Part shown: one piece after another, positions 25,166-33,039 of the stretch
Layout of the letters: every line of letters starts with the position of its first letter
How positions within the stretch are numbered: the first letter of the stretch is position 1
DNA from: a virus
Length of the DNA: 64,000 nt
Virus record (IMG/VR): IMGVR_UViG_3300042467_002158
Coordinates: 1-64,000 of that record
Direction: 5' to 3' (one strand)
The notes under the pieces: model-generated
Databases searched by the model: none
Seen by the model: only the letters and a program-made list of their open reading frames with translations
Told to the model about the DNA's origin: nothing
Made by a program: the position numbers and the translations under genes

Positions 25166-27094
25166 ATGGCTGTTGATATAAATAACGAGTTAAGAAAGGC
25201 TACCGAAAAAACTAACGTTTATAAAACGTATAAGGACTTCAAGGAGGGTAGTGAAAAATTAAAGAAAAAAGCTGGAGACTCCCAAGAAATCGCCAATAAG
25301 GCTATTTCACAACCTCTTGACAAATTTGTGAGTTGGAGAAAAAAACATACCACAAGCACTCAAACTCTAACAGACGAATTAATTAAACAATTAAAACAAA
25401 TTCGTGGTGCAGGACTTGATACCGACACTTTAATTAAAAGAATATTTTTAAATTCTCTAAAAAAAATTAAACCACAAATCAAGGAACTATTAACTTCCGA
25501 AGTAAAAAAAGCATTGGCCTGTAGTGACGAACAATCATATCAGTTTAATTTCACTTATTACATTCCGGTAAAATCGGTTGATTTATTTGGTATTTTTGAA
25601 AACTCTCCTGACGATAAAATCGGAAAGTTTTTTTATGAAAAAACAAATGCACCTTTCAATCAGTTTCCTTACTCAATGAATAGACAACTTTATGAAAGAA
25701 TTCAAAACTTAAATCAACCGTATTCTGTAGTCGCTGGTTCTAACTATAATGGAACATCACAACAACAACTTTTTGATATAACATACGTTGACAATTATTT
25801 AGATCCAATAACATTACAAACCGTTCAAGGTAGTTTTTTTAAAGTTGATTTAAAACCTAGACAAACATATCCCACCGTTGATGAATTTTTAAATGATTAT
25901 TATAGCACAATTGATATTTTAGAATACAAAACATTTTTCACAAATTTAGTTGATTACACTACAGGTGCAATTTCTTTTGGTCGAGGTGATGGAAAATTAA
26001 AGTTGTCAGTAATACAAAAGAGTTTAATAATCATGCAACGAATTTTAGGTCTTTGTTCTGATAGAAATGAAGAAATCGAAGTTGGTGGGACTTCTAAACT
26101 CTCTGAGGTTGATAATGTTGATGAGTCTTTTTATGAGTTCAATGATATCGATTTAAGAGTTATCGACCAACTAACATCTAACATAAAAAAGGGAGTAATT
26201 GAATTTGAAGATTGTGATAATATACAAATCCCTTTGAATGTTGATGCGGTTGTAACGGCTTTAGACAATCTTAATTTTTTTGAAAATACATCTGATCTTA
26301 ATGAAATTAATGACGCTCTTGGAATAATTTATCCTGTTATAGACGAAGACCCGGCATTTAAACTATCTGTCGATACAAGCTTTTTCCAACAATTTATAAA
26401 GGCGGTTATGAACACGGTTTTATCCCCAAAAACGGTTTTACCTGTTATGATTGCCGCTGGCATGGTCAATCAACCAATATTCAAAGACATTAGCAATATA
26501 GAAGAATTTTTAAAAAAATTCAAAAACTTTTTCAACCAAGTTCTAACAAAAATATCTGCAATATTCACAAAGGCAGTTTTTGATGAATTAAAAAAAGAAA
26601 TTAAACTTTTGGTGTCTTTGATTTTGAAAGATATTGTCACAGAAAAACAAAGAAAAAAATACCTTATGATTTTGTCAATTGTTGCAATCGTTCCGGCACT
26701 TGTTCAGATAGTTAAAGATTTTAGAGAGTGTAGAAGCGTTTTAGATGAACTTTTACAACTTTTAAATATTGGAGTGACGAAGAAAATTAGCTCAATTGCC
26801 AATGCTGGCGGTGATGTTCCCTTACCACTTCTATTAACCTCAAGATTTTTGGATGGTTATTCACCCACCAGATCATTTTTAAATACGGTCCAAAACCTAC
26901 AAGAATTAGGAATACCAACAGGTCCGATGCCTGACGGTAGTCCAAATGAATTCTTGGCCGCAATTAAGGCCATGATTGACGGAAATTCCAAAGAAATTGC
27001 CGAAAACAGCAAAGTTGCAATCGGTATTGGTCCATTAACAATTACACCTGCGGGTATTACAATTCCAAAAGACGCATATGGAAAATTCATTTGA
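25166..27094 (+). CDS. Large baseplate/tail-associated protein, 642 aa
   Basis: Not matched to a named family. Residues 1-110 are helical and Lys-rich; about 125-300 are beta-rich (FNFTYYIPVKSVDLFGIF, YVDNYLDPITLQ); 380-560 contain two hydrophobic segments (VLPVMIAAGMVNQPIF and YLMILSIVAIVPALVQIV) that could be buried helices or membrane-active parts; the C-terminus is Pro/Gly-rich (IGPLTITPAGITIPKD). It lies just upstream of the gp5-like OB-fold gene in a tail gene run. A role in the baseplate hub or in membrane penetration is inference from position and hydrophobic segments. Confidence 0.5.
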   Translation: MAVDINNELRKATEKTNVYKTYKDFKEGSEKLKKKAGDSQEIANKAISQPLDKFVSWRKKHTTSTQTLTDELIKQLKQIRGAGLDTDTLIKRIFLNSLKKIKPQIKELLTSEVKKALACSDEQSYQFNFTYYIPVKSVDLFGIFENSPDDKIGKFFYEKTNAPFNQFPYSMNRQLYERIQNLNQPYSVVAGSNYNGTSQQQLFDITYVDNYLDPITLQTVQGSFFKVDLKPRQTYPTVDEFLNDYYSTIDILEYKTFFTNLVDYTTGAISFGRGDGKLKLSVIQKSLIIMQRILGLCSDRNEEIEVGGTSKLSEVDNVDESFYEFNDIDLRVIDQLTSNIKKGVIEFEDCDNIQIPLNVDAVVTALDNLNFFENTSDLNEINDALGIIYPVIDEDPAFKLSVDTSFFQQFIKAVMNTVLSPKTVLPVMIAAGMVNQPIFKDISNIEEFLKKFKNFFNQVLTKISAIFTKAVFDELKKEIKLLVSLILKDIVTEKQRKKYLMILSIVAIVPALVQIVKDFRECRSVLDELLQLLNIGVTKKISSIANAGGDVPLPLLLTSRFLDGYSPTRSFLNTVQNLQELGIPTGPMPDGSPNEFLAAIKAMIDGNSKEIAENSKVAIGIGPLTITPAGITIPKDAYGKFI

Positions 27095-27317
27095 TTTACA
27101 AGAAAAAAAAATTAAGTCTGGTGAAATTTTGATGATCATCAAAGAATATAAAGAAAGATCAAATAAAGATTTACAGTTAGCAATGGACTTTATACAAGAG
27201 GACTTTAAGTTCACAAAAGAAAATATCATCAAACTAACTCACCATTTAGATAAATTAGAAAACACTTATAATTTATTACATAAAGAACATAGTGAAAGAA
27301 ATAAAATAAATGGCTAA
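27078..27317 (+). CDS. Hypothetical phage protein, 79 aa
   Basis: Helical, charged protein (KIKSGEILMIIKEYKERSNK, then LTHHLDKLENTYNLLHKEHS), likely a short coiled coil. It starts within the end of the 642-residue gene and its end overlaps the gp5-like gene by 8 nt. Small helical proteins in such a place are often tail chaperones or baseplate linkers, but nothing in the sequence proves this. Confidence 0.5.
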   Translation: MENSFDLQEKKIKSGEILMIIKEYKERSNKDLQLAMDFIQEDFKFTKENIIKLTHHLDKLENTYNLLHKEHSERNKING

Positions 27318-28863
27318 TCCAAAGAAAATAATATTTCAGGGAATCGTTTTAAACAATCAAGATCCGTTAATGCTTGGTAGAATTAGAGCATTACCGATTG
27401 ATGTCGTTGAGTCCCAAGTTTTACCTGAAGATTGGAACCCAACTGTTGATCCTTGGACAAAAAAAGACCCTTTAATTTATTTACCGTTATTACCTTATTA
27501 TGTTAGTCAAGTTCCACAAGTGGACGAATACGTTCATATATTTCTATATAACTTAGACCAACAATTAGACAATAGTAAATTTTATGTTCAAGGACCAATA
27601 ACAAGACCCCAAAACAATTTATTTGAGTATTGGAGGAATAGCGAATCGTTACTTGCAAGTGGAGAGTTTTTGAAACAAGCAAATAACATTAAAGACCCAT
27701 TAACTTTTGAAAACAAGGACAATACTAAAGGTATTTACCCTGAACCTGGTGACAATTCTTTATTAGGTAGGGGAACTGCCGATGTTGTTGTTAAAAAAAG
27801 TGATGTATTAATAAGGGCAGGAAAAAATATACCGGTCCAAACGGCAGGATTTAATTTACCAAGCCCAAGACAAAATAGATCTTTTTTACAAATATCTTTG
27901 TTTGATTTAGAAAAAGAATTTGCAGATCCCGTTAAAAAAAGATTTTTAGAAAACAAAACACAATTAGTCAAAAAATTAGTGGAGTGGGAAGTAACCAACG
28001 AATTTACGATCACAGGTTTTACAAGCGGTGGTGGTGTTACTGGAACAACTGTGTATAATGGAAACATTAAATTATATTCTTTATTACCTAAAGACGGAAC
28101 TAAATCTAGTGAAATCAAAATGACAACACCTTTAGATACTTTCAAAAGTGGTGTTGAGTATTCATTAGATTTTACAGGAAAAACTTTGGATGAGGGGGTT
28201 AAAATTATAAATCAATTTATTGGGGGGATAAACCAAGGAAAAATAAATGTAGATGGATATCAACAATTTCCTTTTGAAAACTCAACAACATTAAAAAATC
28301 AATTTCCTTTTTATTTTAGACCCTCTAAAAATAATATAGATAAATTGTCGTCTTCCGCATCAACAGAATTCAATACGGTGAATAGTTTTTTTAGAAGAAT
28401 AAAATTATTACCTTCCGATAAACAATTTGGTAGCGTCCTTGTTTGGCAAAAAAACGTAGTTGGAGAACAATTGACACCAACCACAGAAACTTTAGAACAA
28501 CCAAGATATAAACCAAATCCTGTTTCTTATGGAACCGTTGGCGCAGACTTTGTTTATTTATTATCACACAAAACAGATATTCCATCCAAATCAAAAATTA
28601 ACCTTCAACCAAAAGAAACTCTATACGGAATAGACCAAGAATATTTCACAAATCAAATATTACCAAATACAGATCCGATGGTAAGAGGTGATGAACTTAT
28701 GAAGTTATTGAAATTGATTGTAGATTTCTTAGGGTCTCACGTTCATAACATAAATAAAGCTCCAATACCAATTGGAACCGACGGAACAAAGTTAGAAGAA
28801 ATAAGGAAAATTCTTCAAGACGCAGACAATTCAATTTTAAATCAAAATATTAGAATCAATTGA
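27310..28863 (+). CDS. Baseplate hub/spike protein with gp5-like OB fold
   Basis: A 517-residue protein. Residues 5-100 fit the OB-fold domain of T4 gp5/phage spike proteins: IFQGIVLNNQDPLMLGRIRA at the start, a Pro-rich central loop (LPLLPYYVSQVPQVDEYVHIF) and a closing YVQGPIT strand. In such proteins this domain crowns the central spike of the contractile tail. The middle (160-330) is not recognised and no lysozyme domain is evident; the C-terminus (LMKLLKLIVDFLGSHVHNI) has the helix-HVHN pattern seen in many baseplate spike proteins. It is followed at 13-20 nt by a TATTTAT motif and the next tail gene. Confidence 0.65.
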   Translation: MANPKKIIFQGIVLNNQDPLMLGRIRALPIDVVESQVLPEDWNPTVDPWTKKDPLIYLPLLPYYVSQVPQVDEYVHIFLYNLDQQLDNSKFYVQGPITRPQNNLFEYWRNSESLLASGEFLKQANNIKDPLTFENKDNTKGIYPEPGDNSLLGRGTADVVVKKSDVLIRAGKNIPVQTAGFNLPSPRQNRSFLQISLFDLEKEFADPVKKRFLENKTQLVKKLVEWEVTNEFTITGFTSGGGVTGTTVYNGNIKLYSLLPKDGTKSSEIKMTTPLDTFKSGVEYSLDFTGKTLDEGVKIINQFIGGINQGKINVDGYQQFPFENSTTLKNQFPFYFRPSKNNIDKLSSSASTEFNTVNSFFRRIKLLPSDKQFGSVLVWQKNVVGEQLTPTTETLEQPRYKPNPVSYGTVGADFVYLLSHKTDIPSKSKINLQPKETLYGIDQEYFTNQILPNTDPMVRGDELMKLLKLIVDFLGSHVHNINKAPIPIGTDGTKLEEIRKILQDADNSILNQNIRIN

Positions 28864-28870
28864 TATTTAT
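28864..28870 (+). promoter_or_regulatory. TATTTAT motif before the 488-aa tail gene
   Basis: The plus strand reads GATATTTATTATAAAAAG directly after the upstream stop codon, 13 nt before the ATG at 28884. Confidence 0.5.
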
Positions 28871-28883
28871 TATAAAAAGATAA

Positions 28884-30350
28884 ATGTCAATTAATAATTC
28901 CTATTTTAGTAGAAATAACACCATAGTTTTAAATAGTTATGTAAATACCGGAAGAAATCCTGTAATGCAACTATATTACGGTGACGGTGGAGTTCAAAAT
29001 CCAATTGGTTATTCAAGATTCATTTTTGACCTAGACTTAACTTTATTACGAGAAAAAATATTAACAGGAGTAATTTCTACAAGTTGTAATAATCAAATTA
29101 CCCATACTTTAAAAATGACAAATACCTCAGCATTTAACGCAGAGTTATTAAATACGTCTATGCCTGACGGTAGTATGAGGGCTACTTCATTTGATTTAAT
29201 TTTATTTAGAATACCCCCAATTGATTTTGATAATAACCAACCACAAACATGGGACGAAGGTGTTGGTTATGATTTTTATGACTACGGAGACCCAATAGGT
29301 CCAAACAGAGCATATTCTAACAGACCATCAAATTGGTATCAAAGATCGACAATTAAAAATTGGGAACAAGAAGGTATATATGATAATAGAAATTTGGGAC
29401 CAGTTCCTTTTTCTGCTCTTACGATTGTTGATATCCAACATTTTGAATTTGGTAATGAAGATATTGAATTTGACATGACATATGAAATCAATATGATTTT
29501 AAACAATACACTAACTGGATCCACAGGTTGGGGTATTGCTTATCTCCCTGAGGTAGAAAATTTAAGTGGAACTACAGGTAGTTATTCGGTTGGTTTTTTC
29601 ACCCGTCATACTCAAACATTTTACGAACCTTATTTATTAACCAATTATAATGATTTAATCGAAGACGATAGAAACAACTTTTCAATGGGAAAAGTTAATA
29701 AGTTATACTTATACATTTATGAAGATGGGGATTTCAAAAACTTAGACCAAACACCTCGAGTTTCAATTTCCGATTCTTCAGGAACACCGATTATTGGACT
29801 TCAAAACTTATCAACTTGTCTTAGAACAAAAGGGGTTTATGAAGTCACATTACCACCACTTACAGGATACAAAACACCATGTATGTTTACGGATACTTGG
29901 TCAAATATTAAATTAAACGGATTTTCTTTACCTAATCAGACTAATGAGTTTACGGTCTATCCAATACAAAAATCCATTCAAATTGGAGCATCAACAAATG
30001 ACCCATCTCAATATGGTTTTACCTATTATGGATTGAAACAAAATGAGAAAATCTTAAATACAGATGTTAGAAAAGTTGGGGTTATTATTAAACAAGCATA
30101 CACAACAAACAAACAACTACCAAATGTTGATGGTCAATACAGAGTTTATGTTAGAGAGGGTCAAACTGAAGTTATTGTTCAAGATTGGACTCCTTTGAAT
30201 AGAACACCAAATGAATATTATTTCATTTTTGATACAAGAGATAAAATACCAAATATGTATTTTGTCGATATTAAAGTTACGACTTCAGGTCAAATTAATG
30301 TTTATAAAGAACAAATTAATTTTCAAATCGTAAACGAGAAAACAGAATAA
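28884..30350 (+). CDS. Tail or baseplate structural protein, 488 aa
   Basis: A beta-rich protein with many aromatic and Asn/Gly residues. The N-terminal 200 residues (NNTIVLNSYVNTGRNPVMQL, SRFIFDLDLTLL) resemble a jelly-roll-like attachment domain; about 330-488 look like one or two Ig-like domains (VDGQYRVYVREGQTEVIVQD, YFVDIKVTTSGQINVYKEQ). No enzyme motifs are visible. It lies between the spike protein gene and a small Cys-rich gene. Structural role is inferred from composition and context. Confidence 0.5.
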   Translation: MSINNSYFSRNNTIVLNSYVNTGRNPVMQLYYGDGGVQNPIGYSRFIFDLDLTLLREKILTGVISTSCNNQITHTLKMTNTSAFNAELLNTSMPDGSMRATSFDLILFRIPPIDFDNNQPQTWDEGVGYDFYDYGDPIGPNRAYSNRPSNWYQRSTIKNWEQEGIYDNRNLGPVPFSALTIVDIQHFEFGNEDIEFDMTYEINMILNNTLTGSTGWGIAYLPEVENLSGTTGSYSVGFFTRHTQTFYEPYLLTNYNDLIEDDRNNFSMGKVNKLYLYIYEDGDFKNLDQTPRVSISDSSGTPIIGLQNLSTCLRTKGVYEVTLPPLTGYKTPCMFTDTWSNIKLNGFSLPNQTNEFTVYPIQKSIQIGASTNDPSQYGFTYYGLKQNEKILNTDVRKVGVIIKQAYTTNKQLPNVDGQYRVYVREGQTEVIVQDWTPLNRTPNEYYFIFDTRDKIPNMYFVDIKVTTSGQINVYKEQINFQIVNEKTE

Positions 30351-30355
30351 TTAGA

Positions 30356-30362
30356 TATTTAT
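30356..30362 (+). promoter_or_regulatory. TATTTAT motif before the 130-aa gene
   Basis: The plus strand reads AGATATTTATTAAGAAAAA, 16 nt before the ATG at 30379. Confidence 0.5.
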
Positions 30363-30378
30363 TAAGAAAAACAATATT

Positions 30379-30771
30379 ATGGCAATTCAAAGTTTTGAAT
30401 TATGTGATCAATCGGGAGTTTTTGTCAATGTAAATGACAATGGAACTCCTTTAGTTACAGGAGACACCTATTCCGTTATAAATGGACTTACTGGAGAAAT
30501 ATTATGTGCAACTTTTGTTAGTGGATCAACCATACCAGGACCCGTATATGAATTAGCAACATTATTTGATTCTTGTTTTGCTTGTAGTTCAAGTATTCCT
30601 TTTTCTGCAGGAACAGAATATAATGGTTGTGTTATTTGTTGTCCATGTGGTCCAGGAACAACTGTAAATGAAGTAACATTACCACATCCAGAGTGGACTG
30701 GGTTGTATGGAAATCCAATTACACAATTAGGATCAGTTCAACTTGGAGGAAGAAACGGTTTAAACTCTTAA
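30379..30771 (+). CDS. Small Cys-rich structural-type protein
   Basis: A 130-residue beta-rich protein with eight cysteines: C9, C43, C66, C69, C84, C87, C88 and C90. The cluster FDSCFACSS and GCVICCPCGPG could bind a metal or form disulfides, echoing the Cys-rich insert of the 727-residue protein at 4745. The C-terminus is Gly/Leu-rich without motif. Function unknown; a virion surface component is likely from the preceding TATTTAT motif and tail neighbours. Confidence 0.5.
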   Translation: MAIQSFELCDQSGVFVNVNDNGTPLVTGDTYSVINGLTGEILCATFVSGSTIPGPVYELATLFDSCFACSSSIPFSAGTEYNGCVICCPCGPGTTVNEVTLPHPEWTGLYGNPITQLGSVQLGGRNGLNS

Positions 30772-30778
30772 AAAGATT

Positions 30779-31237
30779 ATGAAAAATTTAAATTATATTA
30801 TTAGAAAAGTTTTATTAGAAACGCACGACGAACAACACTCTTCGAGATATATGTTTTTCTCTAATTTAGAACAAATTAGAAGACAATGTGATTTATTACT
30901 TGATTTAGACCAAAACATGATAGAAGAAATTTTAGAAGATGGTCATGATTGGGCTCAAGATCACATTGCTGAAGCAAAAAACAATATGGATCAAGTTTTT
31001 GATTTTTTAATGAATAGAACTAATTCTGAACATCATGAAAATGATATGGATGATAATATAATGATGGAAGGTAGAAAAAAAACAGGAACAAAATTATGTG
31101 CAAGAGGTATTGCATCCGCCAAAGCAAAATACGAGGTCTACCCCTCAGCCTATAGTAATGGTCACGCTGTCCAAGTCTGTAAAGGAAAAATTAAAGGACT
31201 TGACGGGAAAAAAAGATGTTCAGGGGCTTTCTGTTAA
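30779..31237 (+). CDS. Leader-bearing protein with C-terminal basic Cys motif
   Basis: A 152-residue protein. It opens with a basic leader ending in an (I/L/V)xE site (MKNLNYIIRKVLLE), then an acidic helical middle, and a C-terminal domain with LCARGIASAKAKYEVYPSAY and KGLDGKKRCSGAFC. I recall this C-terminal pattern in phage proteins from aquatic metagenomes, of unknown function. The leader makes it a candidate for packaging into the head and cleavage by the prohead protease. Confidence 0.55.
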   Translation: MKNLNYIIRKVLLETHDEQHSSRYMFFSNLEQIRRQCDLLLDLDQNMIEEILEDGHDWAQDHIAEAKNNMDQVFDFLMNRTNSEHHENDMDDNIMMEGRKKTGTKLCARGIASAKAKYEVYPSAYSNGHAVQVCKGKIKGLDGKKRCSGAFC

Positions 31238-31251
31238 TTAGTTAAATCCAA

Positions 31252-31283
31252 TTTGTCTTATTAAATTTTCTTTCCTATATTTG
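31252..31283 (+). promoter_or_regulatory. Host-type promoter TTTG-N20-TATATTTG
   Basis: The -33 element TTTG is at 31252-31255 and the -7 element TATATTTG at 31276-31283, separated by 20 nt. This is the Bacteroidota sigma-A consensus. The predicted start site near 31290 leaves a leader of about 20 nt before the ATG at 31309. Confidence 0.75.
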
Positions 31284-31308
31284 TAGAACAAACATAAACT
31301 ACAAATAA

Positions 31309-31743
31309 ATGAAAAAAGCGTTTTTAAGATTTTACAAAAGATTCAAAGTATATTTAGGAAAACTCAACCGTAGTTCCGCAATGAAAACTCATGAGGAAGT
31401 AGAACTACACGAAAAAACCGCCTTTAAAATTTGTGTTAAAGTTATATCTCACAAAGATTCGGATTTTATGATTGCACCTATGTCTAACAAAAGATATATT
31501 CTTAATGAGACACTAAATCTTTTCATTATAATTGACTATGGTAGAGTAGAAATAACAAACCACGTATTTCACTATGATGTGAAACTTACAGGTAGAGATT
31601 TTGACAGGGTCATTTATTTATACGATAATGAAACCGAAAGAAGAAGAAGTAATGCTGAAATGGAAGTCAAAGGAAATATAAAAAATTCTTTACAAAAAGT
31701 TTTAGAAAAGATTGAACAAAAAATTAATTCTAATCCGAGTTAG
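31309..31743 (+). CDS. Hypothetical protein, 144 aa, under host-type promoter
   Basis: Begins with a basic segment (MKKAFLRFYKRFKVYLGKLNR) followed by a compact mixed alpha/beta domain (AFKICVKVISHKDSDFMIAP, LNLFIIIDYGRVEITNHVF) and a helical C-terminus. I do not recognise a family. It has its own strong Bacteroidota promoter, which suggests early expression unlike the neighbouring tail genes. Its 3' end overlaps the convergent gene at 31740 by 4 nt. Confidence 0.6.
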   Translation: MKKAFLRFYKRFKVYLGKLNRSSAMKTHEEVELHEKTAFKICVKVISHKDSDFMIAPMSNKRYILNETLNLFIIIDYGRVEITNHVFHYDVKLTGRDFDRVIYLYDNETERRRSNAEMEVKGNIKNSLQKVLEKIEQKINSNPS

Positions 31744-32732
31744 ATTTTTAGATTTCGAATGATTGATAAAACTGTGGTGTCTTCTTTAATATTCTTTTTT
31801 GGTTTATAAGAAGTCATCACAGGTTTTTGTCCTTTACCTCGTTGTGGATCTTTTTTCTCGGCTCTTCTTTTTTGAGCACAAGCAGCCTTTTTTTGTGAGT
31901 CAGACATTTTACCAGCAACACCTGCTGCTCTACACTTAGGATATGAACCCTTACTTGTATCACTTCGACCACATGGGGGGTGTTTTCCGTCGACTTTACG
32001 ACAAATGTTTACCCAAGGACCTTTTGGTTGAGAAGATCCCTTAGGCTTCTTCTTTTTACCGAACCAAACGGCCAAGTCTTCATTAATTGTGTCGGGATAA
32101 TCGATGTCTCTTTTATATGAGCCCTTTTCGTCTTTTTCCCACACACCAACATTTCTTTTAACATTTTTTTTAAGTGTATTTAAAAGAGATTTTTTGTTGT
32201 AATATTTATTACCATCATAAATGAATGGGGATAGTTCTGAGTTTTTCCATTTGTATGACCCAATTTCTAAAGGAGCATTATATATACCCGAGGTAATTGA
32301 GGAATCCGCTTCTAACAAAAGATCATCCGTTAGCTCAACCCACTCGTTAAATTTCACTTTTTCTATGAATGGTGTCATTTTTTCTTTTATGTTTGGGTTG
32401 AATTTATCATTCATTTGTGGATTAATAACATTTCCATCTTCGTCACTAAATGTTGAAAATGGGTGGTGTTTGATATAGTCTTGAATTTTGGCTGCAGTCC
32501 TTTCTAATTCAATAATTTGGTTGTGTCTTAAGTCCCACTGTTTATCATAACTATCATATTGAACTAATGGGCTTTTATAGTCTGAAACCGCTTTAGTAAA
32601 TGGTTGTAATGATTCTCCTGAAAATGGTCTCAAACCAGGTTGCACAGGTGGAATATAACTTCCTCTACTTCCTGTCATATCGCCAGTTGCTTCACTTACG
32701 ACTTTTTTAATTATTTTACTTAGTCTATCCAT
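31740..32732 (-). CDS. Leader-bearing protein with C-terminal Cys/Lys-rich domain (DUF5872-like)
   Basis: A 330-residue protein. The leader MDRLSKIIKKVVSE ends in VxE followed by ATG-D, similar to other leaders in this window. Residues 215-310 carry WFGKKKKPKGSSQPKGPWVN, CRKVDGKHPPCGRSDTS, YPKCRAAGVAGKMSDSQKKAA and a KKDPQRGKGQKP tail, which I associate with DUF5872, a basic Cys domain found in large phages. The strongly basic end could bind DNA. A packaged DNA-binding protein is a reasonable hypothesis; no function is known. Confidence 0.55.
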   Translation of the reverse strand: MDRLSKIIKKVVSEATGDMTGSRGSYIPPVQPGLRPFSGESLQPFTKAVSDYKSPLVQYDSYDKQWDLRHNQIIELERTAAKIQDYIKHHPFSTFSDEDGNVINPQMNDKFNPNIKEKMTPFIEKVKFNEWVELTDDLLLEADSSITSGIYNAPLEIGSYKWKNSELSPFIYDGNKYYNKKSLLNTLKKNVKRNVGVWEKDEKGSYKRDIDYPDTINEDLAVWFGKKKKPKGSSQPKGPWVNICRKVDGKHPPCGRSDTSKGSYPKCRAAGVAGKMSDSQKKAACAQKRRAEKKDPQRGKGQKPVMTSYKPKKNIKEDTTVLSIIRNLKI

Positions 32733-32762
32733 TGAATTATAATTATAAATATCTTATATTTT
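32732..32762 (+). promoter_or_regulatory. Host-type promoter TTG-N20-TATATTTT, near-leaderless
   Basis: TTG at 32732-32734 and TATATTTT at 32755-32762 are 20 nt apart. The -7 box ends only 4 nt before the ATG at 32767, so the transcript would be leaderless or nearly so. The last base deviates from the TAnnTTTG consensus. Confidence 0.5.
32745..32751 (-). promoter_or_regulatory. TATTTAT motif before the 330-aa gene
   Basis: The minus strand reads AGATATTTATAATTATAA, 12 nt before the start at 32732. It lies inside the plus-strand promoter spacer, so the two divergent promoters overlap. Confidence 0.5.
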
Positions 32763-32766
32763 AAAT

Positions 32767-32991
32767 ATGGAAAATGAAAATGAAATTTTTGGTAATTTAT
32801 TTGGTTCTATAAATCTTATTAGCGAAGACCATTTAGAAATACTTTTGTCGACTATGGATAATAACACTGCAAATTATTACCTAATAGAGGCGATAAAATC
32901 GGCATATAAAAAGGGTGCCTTTTCTATTGGTGAATCAGAAGTTATTTCTAAGGCGATTAGAATTCTTCTAAAAAATACTGATGACAAATAA
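32767..32991 (+). CDS. Hypothetical protein, 74 aa
   Basis: Small acidic helical protein (MENENEIFGNLFGSINLISE at the start, then DNNTANYYLIEAIKSAYKKG and ISKAIRILLKNTDDK). No family recognised. It has an apparent host-type promoter with almost no leader, and a strong terminator right after its stop, so it is a single-gene unit, probably early. Confidence 0.55.
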   Translation: MENENEIFGNLFGSINLISEDHLEILLSTMDNNTANYYLIEAIKSAYKKGAFSIGESEVISKAIRILLKNTDDK

Positions 32992-32993
32992 AA

Positions 32994-33017
32994 AAAGGTC
33001 AGATTTCTCTGACCTTT
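32994..33017. terminator. Bidirectional intrinsic terminator
   Basis: A perfect 10-bp stem, AAAGGTCAGA with TCTGACCTTT and loop TTTC, lies between the converging 74-residue gene and the major capsid gene. On the minus strand the stem is followed by a run of Ts, making it the likely terminator of the abundant capsid transcript. Confidence 0.85.
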
Positions 33018-33039
33018 CTTCTTATAAACCTTTAATTGA